Of a stretch of DNA of 64,000 nt, positions 9,726-18,571 are shown in pieces. Source of the DNA: Prinsepia uniflora (Eukaryota > Streptophyta > Magnoliopsida > Rosales > Rosaceae). The position numbers and the translations under genes were made by a program. The notes under the pieces are model-generated. The model saw only the letters and a list, made by a program, of their open reading frames with translations, did not search any database and was not told the origin of the DNA. Within the stretch, counting starts at the first letter, position 1. Each line of letters begins with the position of its first letter. Location: NCBI GenBank assembly GCA_032719365.1, contig CM064867.1, positions 64,602,136-64,666,135 on the forward strand, read 5' to 3'.

Positions 9726-11158
9726 GTCGTGAGGATAGATGATCCCCTGCTCCTCTTCTTCTGAAAACGTGATGGGTTCCCACTCGAGTCGGTTTGTTTT
9801 CTTGGATCTTCCCTCCTCGATATTGAAAAGCTGGTGATTCTGTTTGGTGGCTCTCAAGAAGTTCTTCTTCGTTCGGTTGGAAGTGAGCGGGCAAGAAATG
9901 GATGGCCCTCCCAAAATTGTATTGATCTGTGGGTTGCGAGGTGGAGGTGGTGAGTGCTGGAGAAATTGGTTGATCTTCCCATCTCAGGCTAGAGCCTCCA
10001 CCAGATCCCGAAATGCAACGCATTGGTCAATGCTATGGCCATTGTACTTGTGGTATTGGCAGTAAATTCCTGTGTCTTTGCCAAGCTTGCCCTTCGCTGG
10101 CGCCCAAGTAGACTTCGGGATCATGTGTTCCACGTTGAGGAGGACGTTCTCATAGGGAGTATTGAGGATGGTGTAGGTCTCGTACTTGGAGCGAGAAACT
10201 CGCTTTTCCCCGTTATTTGACCGCTCCCCTGCTGTCTTTCTATGTGATTCGTGTTTTCACCCTTCTTTCTGGGGTTGTACAGGTTGTTGCTATGGGGGTA
10301 GTCTTTCCGTTTTCCCCCTATAGCTCTATTGCCCCTGCTCATGAGGGCGCTGTCCTGAGCCTTGCTGATCTGGGACGCTTGGTATGTATGTTTTTACAGA
10401 GTCGCCCCGGGGAGGTTGGTAAACATTGGCTGCGTTGGACTTTTGGCTCAGTGTTTCAGCTTTGGCGTGGACCGCTGCATGTTTCATAATTTCATTATAT
10501 GTTGTCCAGCCTTGGGTGTGAGCTGCGTACCTGAAGGTGGAGTCTCGGAGGCCACCCTTGAAGGCTGTAAAAGCTGCCCGGTCGTCCGTCTCCTCGCACC
10601 GAAAGTATTCGTGACTGAACCTTGATGCGTACCGCTGCAGCGATTCGTGTTCTCCTTGTTTTTGCTGAAAAGGTCTTCGACCAAGGATAGACGGTCGGTC
10701 TGGATCATGAACTAGTTCATGAAAGTGGACGTGAGCTGTTAAAAAGAGTCGATGGACCCGGATTCCAACTTGTAGAACCAATTGATCACTGCCTCGGTAA
10801 GTGTGGAACTGAAGATGAGGCATTGTTCCTCATCTACCAGGTTTTTAAGGGCGATGGTTGAGTAGAAATTATTCAGGTGATTCCATGGGTCGTCCTTCCC
10901 GATGTAAAGAGGGATTTTCAGGGGCTTTATCTCGTGATCGATTCTGATCTGGTTGATTCTTTCTGTGAAGGGGCCCGGGCTGGTTTTTGAACAGGCTGGT
11001 CTTGCTACTCGAGCTATCCCGGTTTGGAGTGTTCGGACTCGGTCCATAAGGTGTTGGACGAGCGAGTCGGTTCTGGATTGCTGCGTGGCCCCTCGGTTTT
11101 TTTGTTCTATTCGCCTAGTAATCCCTGGGTGCTTGGTCGCGGCTGATCCTATATGACC

Positions 11159-11208
<50 letters not shown>

Positions 11209-12126
11209 CTGTGCGGACTCTGGGAGCCGATTCCCCTGTGACCGACCTGCCTTGACCGATCGGTGTCCCTCCGATTGGGGAGGTTTCGGGATCCACTTCC
11301 CCTGTGACCGATCGGCCTTGACCGCTCGGTGTCCCTCGGGTGGGGTGATTCCTGAGATTTATCATTCTATCGGTCGTCCTGCCCTGACCGCTTCGGTACT
11401 CCGTCGGCGGCGGGTTGGTTTAGGGTGAGGGCGGTGCGCAAGGCCAAGATGGGTTGATCGCTCGGTGTCATCTCGGGAGGTCCTCGATATGCACCCTCAT
11501 TGGTACGAGTGGTCGGTTCTACAAACCAGCTGGAGAGCCGACTTGGCCGTACTCTCGGTCTCCTTAGATGAGTCGGTGACGGGGATGGGATCTCCCGTCG
11601 AATAAGTTCCATGGCTGCTGCTTGGACGGGACCACCGAGCGGTGATGTTTCCCTCGGTGGTGATGTCTTATTTTTTCCTTCAGTCGAGGGTCGGGTCGGT
11701 CCGACTGGTGGCTGTTGATCGACCGATTCCGTCCTCCCTCGCTAAGGGCGTCACGGGCGTCTCGGTAAATCCTGGTGTCGCCGGGCTGGCTGCCGGGAAT
11801 GATCAACATCTGAGCGTGATTCTTACTCGGCTTGGCATCCGCTTACCATCCCTTGTGTGGCTCGGCGGCCGTGTGTTCTTTCTCTTTTCCCGCCAGTCGG
11901 CGATTTCTTTCAACACGCTCGGCCGCACTCGGCCGTCACCTTGTCAGCCTCAGTGTTACCGACGCGAGCTCGGTGGGCAGCGAGTTCTGCCTGCGCGACC
12001 CGTAGCTGCTCGGGCCACCTCCGTGTATCAATCGTCGAGTGCCTGACACCTCGATTCGGCCTGGGTACCCTTGGTTTTGACTTCGGCCATGTCGCTCTGG
12101 AGTCTCTCAATTTTGTAAAAAGTTAG
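9726..12126 (-). pseudogene. gag of element B
   Basis: It encodes the structural protein. The N-terminal part (about 11367-12126) is spread over three frames, with an 'AQAELAAHRARV' coiled segment. A repeated 'GQGRSVTGE' stretch and a polyglycine run encoded by the C46 tract at 11162-11207 follow. The capsid-like core has 'PLYIGKDDPWNHLNNFYST', 'AVINWFYKLESGSIDSF' and, after a frameshift near 10740, 'SLQRYASRFSHEYFR' (10326-10823). A zinc knuckle with C-x2-H-x4-H-x4-C spacing lies at about 10023-10064. The frame is broken at several points. Confidence 0.8.
11162..11207. repeat. C46 homopolymer within gag of element B
   Basis: Forty-six consecutive C on the plus strand lie inside the minus-strand gag reading frame, where they read as polyglycine. 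Such a run is prone to slippage and also to sequencing or assembly error, so its length should be treated as approximate. Confidence 0.9.
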
Positions 12127-12283
12127 GAGAGGGGTCTCTTATGGTTCTGGGGCCTTACTTGGGTGTGATCTCACCGAGATCGTGCTCGCCCTGGATGTTT
12201 AGTGCCAACGAGTTTGCTTTCGGCGTAATAGGTGGACGAGTTTTAACACGGTCTGGTTGAGCGTAGGTAAACTTAGTCAGTTT

Positions 12284-12299
12284 CCCACAAACGGCGCCA
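12284..12299 (-). other. Primer-binding site of element B
   Basis: On the minus strand, a few bases inside the 5' LTR, the sequence TGGCGCCGTT matches the complement of the plant tRNA-Asp 3' end (TGGCGCCGTTGCCGGGG). The following bases (TGTGGG) diverge. The same site in perfect form is present in element G. The position fixes the element's orientation. Confidence 0.7.
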
Positions 12300-12302
12300 A
12301 AC

Positions 12303-12788
12303 TGTTAAAGCGTTGAGTGTTCCAACTGTCGATTACTCGTCGCCTAATCACCAAATGACGCGTGTCTCTCCTCGTGACCTGTCAACTCAAGTGAATCGCG
12401 GGTTTCTGTTAGTACGGGCACCAGTGTGGTGTGGCCTAAGGCTCTCCGATGGTCAAGTTAGTTACTTTGTTCATAAGAGGAAATAGTAAATGGTAAGTTT
12501 GGTAGAGTAATAGTGAATAGTCGATATTAGTTATCTTTATTGGGAAATGTGTACCCCTTACGTATGGGTAGGTAAGATGTTCAATTCTCATTGTTTCGAT
12601 GTGCGACAAATGCTCTTCGATTTACGTTTCGACACGTGTTACGTAGATCAAGGGTGGATAGACTTCCACGTGGCATCCCACATTGGGCCCGGTGTTGGGG
12701 CTGTGTAAGTACGGTAGTTCTGGGCTTTGAACGGAGTCTGGGCTTTAAGTATACGGCTCAGTAGGTCTGGTTAGATATGGTGTCAACA
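12303..12788 (-). repeat. 5' LTR of element B
   Basis: It begins TGTTAAAGCG and ends GTGTCAACA, and pairs with the LTR at 387-865. The CACGT duplication follows at 12789-12793. Confidence 0.9.
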
Positions 12789-12793
12789 CACGT

Positions 12794-13134
12794 ATTTCGA
12801 GATTTTGATTTATTATCTGTTTTCACTTATCGAAATTTGATAGTTTTCATATGCATGCATGGTTTTGGAAAATGAACGGTAAATGCTGGACTATTTTTAA
12901 ATTGTTTTTAAAATATGTATTTTTCCACCCCACATGTTTTTGTGGTTTCGTAACCCTCTAGGGCTATAGCACAAAATTCGAGTATGAATGAGAGACTGAG
13001 GCACGAATGATAAGGAGTAAAAAATATCCTTTGTTTGGCAAGTTTGAGGGTAACTTCGATATTTTGGGTTACTTGTCAGATGGGAGCAGGGCCTGAGTAT
13101 ATTTTACTAGTATTTCTCGAGTCGGCTCTTGTCA
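12794..13134 (+). mobile_element. Element A left LTR, part 2 (3' end)
   Basis: This is the continuation of the LTR at 1-386. It carries the conserved LTR block ending 'taaccctctagg' (about 12925-12962) and 'acttgtcagatgggagcagg', and ends CTTGTCA, as do the other chromovirus-like LTRs. Confidence 0.75.
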
Positions 13135-13137
13135 AAT

Positions 13138-13149
13138 TAGTATCAGAGC
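13138..13149 (+). other. Primer-binding site of element A
   Basis: TAGTATCAGAGC lies three bases after the LTR end. It is one substitution away from TGGTATCAGAGC, the complement of the plant initiator tRNA-Met 3' end. This shows that 1-13134 is a left LTR and not a solo LTR. Confidence 0.75.
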
Positions 13150-13177
13150 TAAGTTTCCGAGTTGTATTGTTAATGTC

Positions 13178-13671
13178 ATGCCTCTGAGATGTAAACCCCA
13201 TGCAAGGCCTGATGACAAGATGAGTTGATGATCCTAGGATAATTGTAAGGCTGTTAGCGGTTCTAGATTATTAGGTCGATTTGTGAATGTATACTCCTTC
13301 ATAGGAGAAATTGTGTGGGTGTTGGATAATGTGTAAGCCCCAGTGTGATTGTGATTGTTGTGCATTGGTATGTTCGCATATGTGTTGGTTACATATATGG
13401 TTTTGAGTTTTAGTCCTAGATATGAAATGAGAGCTCAGGAAGGACTTCATATATTATGAGCTTTATAAGTGTACTATCAAGGTTGAAGTCATATGGAAAC
13501 TTGGCAATGTAGTTATGCCCCGGGGGATATCAAAATGGTCTAGTTGGTGTTGGGATATCGGCTTATGCGTAGTGTCGTAGGGTGAGATGATGGCTACTTG
13601 AGTTATTATTTGGTTGAGCCTAGCTTAGTTCTAAAATTTTGAGGATGATTTTTTTTTTAAGGATGGTAGGT
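13178..13671 (+). pseudogene. Deleted interior of element A with gag-start remnant
   Basis: The ATG at 13178 opens a short frame (MPLRCKPHARPDDKMS, then stop) corresponding to the MPPRRG... gag start of element K at 44473. The rest to 13671 shows no recognisable pol domain. The last part, 'attttgaggatgatttttt' and 'aaggatggtagg', matches the PPT region of chromoviruses ('aatttcggggacgaaattc' in K). The interior has therefore collapsed to about 530 bp. Confidence 0.55.
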
Positions 13672-13796
13672 TGTAATGGTCCGAGTTTAGAGAAAACAAA
13701 AAATTGAAAAATAGAAAGAAAAATGACCATTGGAGTAATATCGACCTTAATTATTGAAAAATTGTTAAGGAAAATTTGCCAAGGTTACTTGGCTTA
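13672..13796 (+). repeat. Start of element A right LTR
   Basis: TGTAATGGTCCGAG follows the PPT-like tract, in the position and with the termini of a chromovirus LTR start. Only about 125 bases can be followed before solo LTR C interrupts. The sequence after C (16987 on) is pol-like and not LTR, so this LTR is truncated or rearranged. Confidence 0.45.
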
Positions 13797-13801
13797 TGTG
13801 G

Positions 13802-16800
13802 TGTAACGACCCATCTCGAATTCCGGGATAAGATTAGTGACTAATCACGATTAGTGAGTTTAATCAATGATTAGTGGGGTACTTTCGGACGAACGATGCA
13901 AAATGACCGTTTTTCCCCTGGGCATGGGCAAAACGTTGAATTTTCGTGCTGACGGTCAAATGGACTTTAGCCAATGATTGTGACGGAGTTCGAGACGTCA
14001 CGAGTTCATAGACAGGTGGCACGTTCGATTTCGACATTCGAGGGAAAAGTTATGACGTTCGGAAGTTTAAGGGTATTTTGGTAATTTTGGTTAAAGGGAG
14101 GCAAATAGTTGACTTTTGACTTGGGAGGTCCGATGGCGGAAGACCGTTATGTAGATCGGGACGATACGAATCCGTAGATAGGTGGCACGCTGAAATCGGA
14201 CTTCGAACATGAGAGTTATGGGTCACGGAAGTTCGATTTCACTATGCGCGCATTACGAGGCGAAGATGACTTGGCAATATCTGATTGGTTGACATTTAGT
14301 GTGGGACCCATGGATGAGTGACAAGTGTCACTCATCCAATTGGTCATTTACCCCAAAAAGTGGATCTAATTCTTGATTGGTGAGATTAGATTAAAATAAT
14401 ATTATTTATATTATTTTATAATCCACTCATCCTTCATCTCTCATCATCCAACCGTCCATCTCTTCTTTACTTTCCATCACCACCATCCAATTCCTCCTAT
14501 CTGATCGATCTAACCATGCCTCCTTAATCAAACTTCACTATCCCTCTCTATTTCTCACAAACCCGAAACACCATTTTCCTTTCCCTTGAACAAACACCCA
14601 TACGACACTCCACCACCACCCCCTTGCATCAATACTGTAATGTGAGGAAGAATGAGAGGTTGCGAGTGAAGGACGGCCGACGGACCACGGCGGTGGTCTA
14701 TGGCGGAGGAACCCGAAACCGCGGGAGGTGAGTTTGAAATTGTGATTTCTTATTCTAAAGGTTTTTGTTCGGTTCTAAAGGTTGGGTCCTACTTCTGGAG
14801 ACCTTAGGGAAAGCGTTGGATCATTTTCGAGGACTAGGATAGCCAGAGAACACGGCGGAGGAGCGGTTGCAGGTGGCGGTTCGATTTTCGATCACGGAGG
14901 TATGTTATACCTCGTTTTATTGTGTTTTGAGGACGTAGATCAATTAGGTTTAACACTAGGAAGCTTTAGAAATGAAAAAGGGAAGGAATGGACCTAGAAT
15001 GGACAAGTTTAGGCCATGAACCGGTCCAGACTGGTTCGGCCGGTTCAGAACCAGTTAGACCCGGTTCAGTCGCTGGGGAAGATGGTGAATAGTACCGCAC
15101 GTGGGCTCACGCGCAGAGACTTCCTTGGGGCGCGTGAGGGACTTTTTGGGAATGTCTTCAACATGTGAAATCATCTATTCGATGTAACGAACATTTTGGG
15201 ACTAGTTTCGTGTCGATCGGACATCATTTCGATAGGTTTCGGGGTGTTCGAAGGTTTAGGATCAGGATTAAAATAGTTAAAAATTTCAAAAAAATTACGG
15301 AGCTTTAGTGAGGGGTTATTTAAGTAGTTATTAACCCTCTAGATTGATTTGGATAGGTTTGGGAGTCTCGGTGACGACGATTGGCTCGGGAGAGCCATAT
15401 GACACGCATATCGAAGCGGCAACTCGGACGGTCTGTGAGTGGACCTTTTTTTTCTAAATTGGTACATGCATAAATGTTTATTATATGTTTTAATACATGT
15501 TTTGTGATGCCATGAGTGCATTTGGGTGTGGTTACATATTGGCATGTATTTCGAGGTTTCAGCCTTATACGGTGCCTATGCGGGTTTGTATTCCTTTATT
15601 GGTTTAAATGAAATGGTTTTGGATTTCCAAAAGGATAAGCTCGGGTATGAGACCCAGTTGGTTTTTTCTCAGGCATATGACCCTATTGATGACCTACGGG
15701 TCTGAATCGTGGTCTTGGCAGGTGTTATGTGCACAGCGACAGACGATACGATGCTCGCCTCCAAACTAGGATGTGTTCCTTCCAAAGAGGTCACGACACA
15801 CGACGATCTGTGGTCGGGCAGCCGATGGAGGCTCGACTTCGGAGTGCTGATGGTTCAGGATATCGATCGGTGATGGGTGCACCATAATCTAGCGTTGGTC
15901 GCGTCGGTTGATTCGTTCACAGGCGACATACCAGGATTGAGGGCGGTCTTGGATGGATGGTTGCACGCATCACTATGATCGGAGTCGTGACTGACCCTGA
16001 GATATCGGGGCACGATTCCCAGTTGAGTCATGTGTTCAGGCACGAGACCCAGTTTACTTTACGGTTATGATTTCGGGTCGGGGACCCTAAGGAATTTCCA
16101 GATTCATGACGGTTTATGGGAACCGGCATGAATCCTTGGAAGGTTTTTATGATTCATGACGGTTTATGGGGACCGATCATGAATCCGTTGAAAGGTTTTA
16201 AAAATGACTTCGTTATATATATATATAAATATATGTATATATATTCATATACCTTCCTTTACTTGTATTATCTCTTCCGGGGAAGGTCGTTGGCATGTGT
16301 GGACCCCGGAGTAGTCATGGAGAATTGACTGAGTGGAGTCGTCCCCGTTGGGTGCCTTACTCTCAGGAAGGCTTGGATCGTAACCTCAGGGCGGGTCATT
16401 GGTCTACAGACATTGACCTTGGACCCTGAGAGACTTGGGTTTAAGACCCCGGGTAGCACGCTTGTAGCTTTGGAAACCGTGACAGGATTGGTTACGTGAA
16501 TTATATGTATATATGTATATATGATATATGATATGTGATGTGCACAGGATTTGGGCAGCGGCCCGTGTACTTGATTTCATTATGGTTTTGGGCGGAGTCC
16601 CACATGGATTTTGGCAGTGGCCCGTATGGTTGAATCTTTATGGTTTTGGGTTTAGTTCCCACATATGGTTCTTCCAGATAAACAATTTTTGAATGCATGC
16701 ATGCTTTTTAGTGAAGGGTACAAATGTTCTTATGAAATGTTTTTTTTATAAACTCCTTGTTTTGTCCACTCACATCTTTTAATGTTTTGACTGCCCTTCA

Positions 16801-16981
16801 GGTTGAGAGCGAATGTGAACTATAGCAGAGACCGAGATATCACATACCTCATCTAGATCCTAGCGTACTCTGATAGCTCGAAAGGGCAAAGGTTGGAAAT
16901 TTCCCTTGTCTGACAATTCGTGTTAGATGGGAGCAGGGTCGTTCCGCATTAATCCCGGGGGGATTGGGACGGGTCATGTCA
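13802..16981 (+). mobile_element. Solo LTR C, chromovirus-like (3.18 kb)
   Basis: It begins TGTAACGACCCATCTCG and ends GGGACGGGTCATGTCA, flanked by a perfect TGTGG duplication (13797-13801 and 16982-16986). There is no primer site or interior, so it is the product of LTR-LTR recombination. It holds the shared internal blocks: inverted CGCGTG repeat (15097-15114), GTGAGTGG block (15435), 'gtccactcacatctttt...cagg' block (16764-16802) and the terminal 'gggagcaggg'. An AT-rich 'atatata' stretch lies at 16214-16250. Short frames inside it are chance. Confidence 0.88.
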
Positions 16982-17019
16982 TGTGGTTGATATTCAGGTG
17001 AAATTTGGGGGTATACAAG

Positions 17020-17372
17020 ACATGCCCGTGGTACGGGAATTCCCTGACGTGTTTTCCCTGAGGAGCTACCTGGATTACCATCTCATAGGGAAGTCAATTT
17101 TACGTTGAGTTACTTCTAGGTACTCGCCCGATATCCCAGATTCCATACAGAATGGCTCCAACGAAGTTGAGGGAGCTTAAGACACAGTTGTAGGAATTGA
17201 TAGATATGAGATTTATTCAAACGAGTACTTCTCCTTGGGGAGCCCTAGTATTATTTGTGAAAAAAAAAATATCACAGTTTACGACTATGTTGTAACTACA
17301 GGCAGCTTAACAAGGTTACAATGTGAAATAAATATATGATGCCTCAGATTGATGACCTATTTGATCAGTTGA
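17020..17372 (+). pseudogene. Chromovirus reverse transcriptase fragment
   Basis: In shifting frames the plus strand reads 'PVVREFPDVF', 'YRMAPTKLRELKTQL', 'ELIDMRFIQTSTSPWG', 'LVLFVKK', 'QLNKV' and 'QIDDLFDQL'. This is the N-terminal portion of a chromoviral (Tekay/Del-type) RT. It stops abruptly at 17372, before the catalytic motif. Several frameshifts and stops are present. It abuts the right TSD of solo LTR C, so C inserted into or beside it. Confidence 0.8.
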
Positions 17373-17775
17373 TGAAAATCCTTGAATTAAGTATAATTTT
17401 ATAACCTTTATGCTTATCGTTTAATGTTTAAATACCAAAAAATTGGAGAAAATAACATATTTTGTGAGAAATGTGCAGAATTGGATAAAACTTGGAATTA
17501 CGAGAATTTAGGAAAAATAATCACCTCAATCAGAGTTATATTGAAGAAATTATGATTGAATGAAAGGAAGCCACCAAAAATCACTCAGAAATTTGGTAGG
17601 GGCCTATCGAATCCAAAATGACAACCTAAGACCCATGTCGGTGCACGCCTACTGAACTGGTCATTATGCTTTCGATGCGCGTGTACCGAAGACTACAACT
17701 CGTTCTCGGTGCACGCTTGCTGAATCCTATAGCTCCTCTCTCGGCGCGCGCCTCCTGAAATTCCTAACCCTCTAC
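17373..17775. other. Unassigned degraded repeat
   Basis: There is no gene here. The first 200 bases are AT-rich and the second half has four degenerate units around a 'cggtgcacgcctactgaa' motif (17639, 17675, 17707 and 17742). These recall the 'gcgcgcgcctgccgaac' units of the Athila-type LTRs read on the minus strand. It may be a fragment of a related LTR. Confidence is low. Confidence 0.3.
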
Positions 17776-18273
17776 AGTGGAGATACGACCAGGTCAAGGT
17801 CGCGGGTATAATGACCCGTTACACTGGAGATACGACCAGGTCAAGGTCGCGGGTTGAATGATCCGTTATAGTGACCCGGGTCGACCTGCAAGAGGTTGAC
17901 GATGATGACGTGGCAAGCCACATCATCATGTGAGACCACGTGGTAGGGGGATGGTTGGTGCCACGTGGAGAGGTTGTCAGGAGGTGATAGTGTAAGACCC
18001 GTGTCCTAGAGGGAATGGTGAAAAATCCCACATTCCTGCGAAGGGGGAATGGTCTGGGAAGGGAATGGTGGTGTGCCTTAAAGGGTTAGACACATACCTA
18101 TCTAGCACGAGGCCTCTCTTGGCCGCGCTGGTTGAGGTGTTATCCTAGGCGTGAGGTCTTGGGGTCAAAACCCAGCGGGCACACGTTTGATTAGTTCTCG
18201 TGGCGGTTCGGGCGTGGGACAATATCGTGTTAGATAGAGTGGGCCACTGCGCAACTCTAATCTAAACGAGGCC

Positions 18274-18389
18274 TTTTGGGAGCTCAGTGGCTTTGGGTTC
18301 GGTTGGAACTCCAAAGTTAAGCGAGTTGAGGTTAGTGCAATTCCATGATGGGTGACTTCCTGGGAAGTTGCACCGTGAGCTCCCAAAAA
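18274..18389 (+). other. 5S rRNA-like domain in Cassandra 5' LTR
   Basis: 'ggaactccaaagttaagcga' and 'gatgggtgacttcctgggaa' closely follow the plant 5S rRNA internal promoter (box A and box C regions). 'tttgggagctc' and 'gagctcccaaa' are complementary ends that could close the 5S-like helix I. It is an LTR component, not a 5S gene. Confidence 0.88.
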
Positions 18390-18484
18390 CAAAACCGTGA
18401 GGGCAAGGGTAAGGAGGCCCAAAGCGGACAATATCGTGCTAGATGAGTCGGGTCCTGACAGAGGAGGTTCGGGTCCTGACAGAA

Positions 18485-18498
18485 TGGTATTAGAGCCA
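18485..18498 (+). other. Cassandra primer-binding site
   Basis: TGGTATTAGAGCCA lies four bases after the 5' LTR, one substitution from the initiator tRNA-Met complement. The interior continues to a purine-rich 'aagggggtgga' directly before the 3' LTR, which serves as the PPT. Confidence 0.85.
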
Positions 18499-18571
18499 GA
18501 CCACGACCGGGAAGTGTGCTAGCGAGGACGCTGGGCCCTAAGGGGGTGGATTGTAAGACCCATGTCTCGGA

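Larger units (their letters stand above)
387..12788 (-). mobile_element. Tat-lineage Ty3/gypsy retrotransposon (element B), decayed
   Basis: A 12.4 kb LTR element on the minus strand, bounded by about 480-bp LTRs (387-865 and 12303-12788) and a perfect 5-bp target duplication CACGT. Reading from right to left it carries a PBS resembling tRNA-Asp, gag, protease, RT, RNase H, a second archaeal-type RNase H and integrase. An antisense extra gene and a tandem array fill the space between integrase and the 3' LTR. A second RNase H and an extra ORF region after pol are known hallmarks of the Tat clade (Ogre, Retand and Grande-like elements). Every coding domain has stops or frameshifts, so the copy is inactive. 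It interrupts the LTR of element A. Confidence 0.9.

Noticed and set aside
10326..10823. Host gene calls within 5950-12126
   Set aside because: All recognisable motifs are retroelement gag or pol in shifted frames.
18274..18389. Genuine 5S rRNA gene
   Set aside because: It is embedded in both LTRs of an element with TSD, PBS and PPT; it is the Cassandra 5S-like domain, not a 5S array unit.
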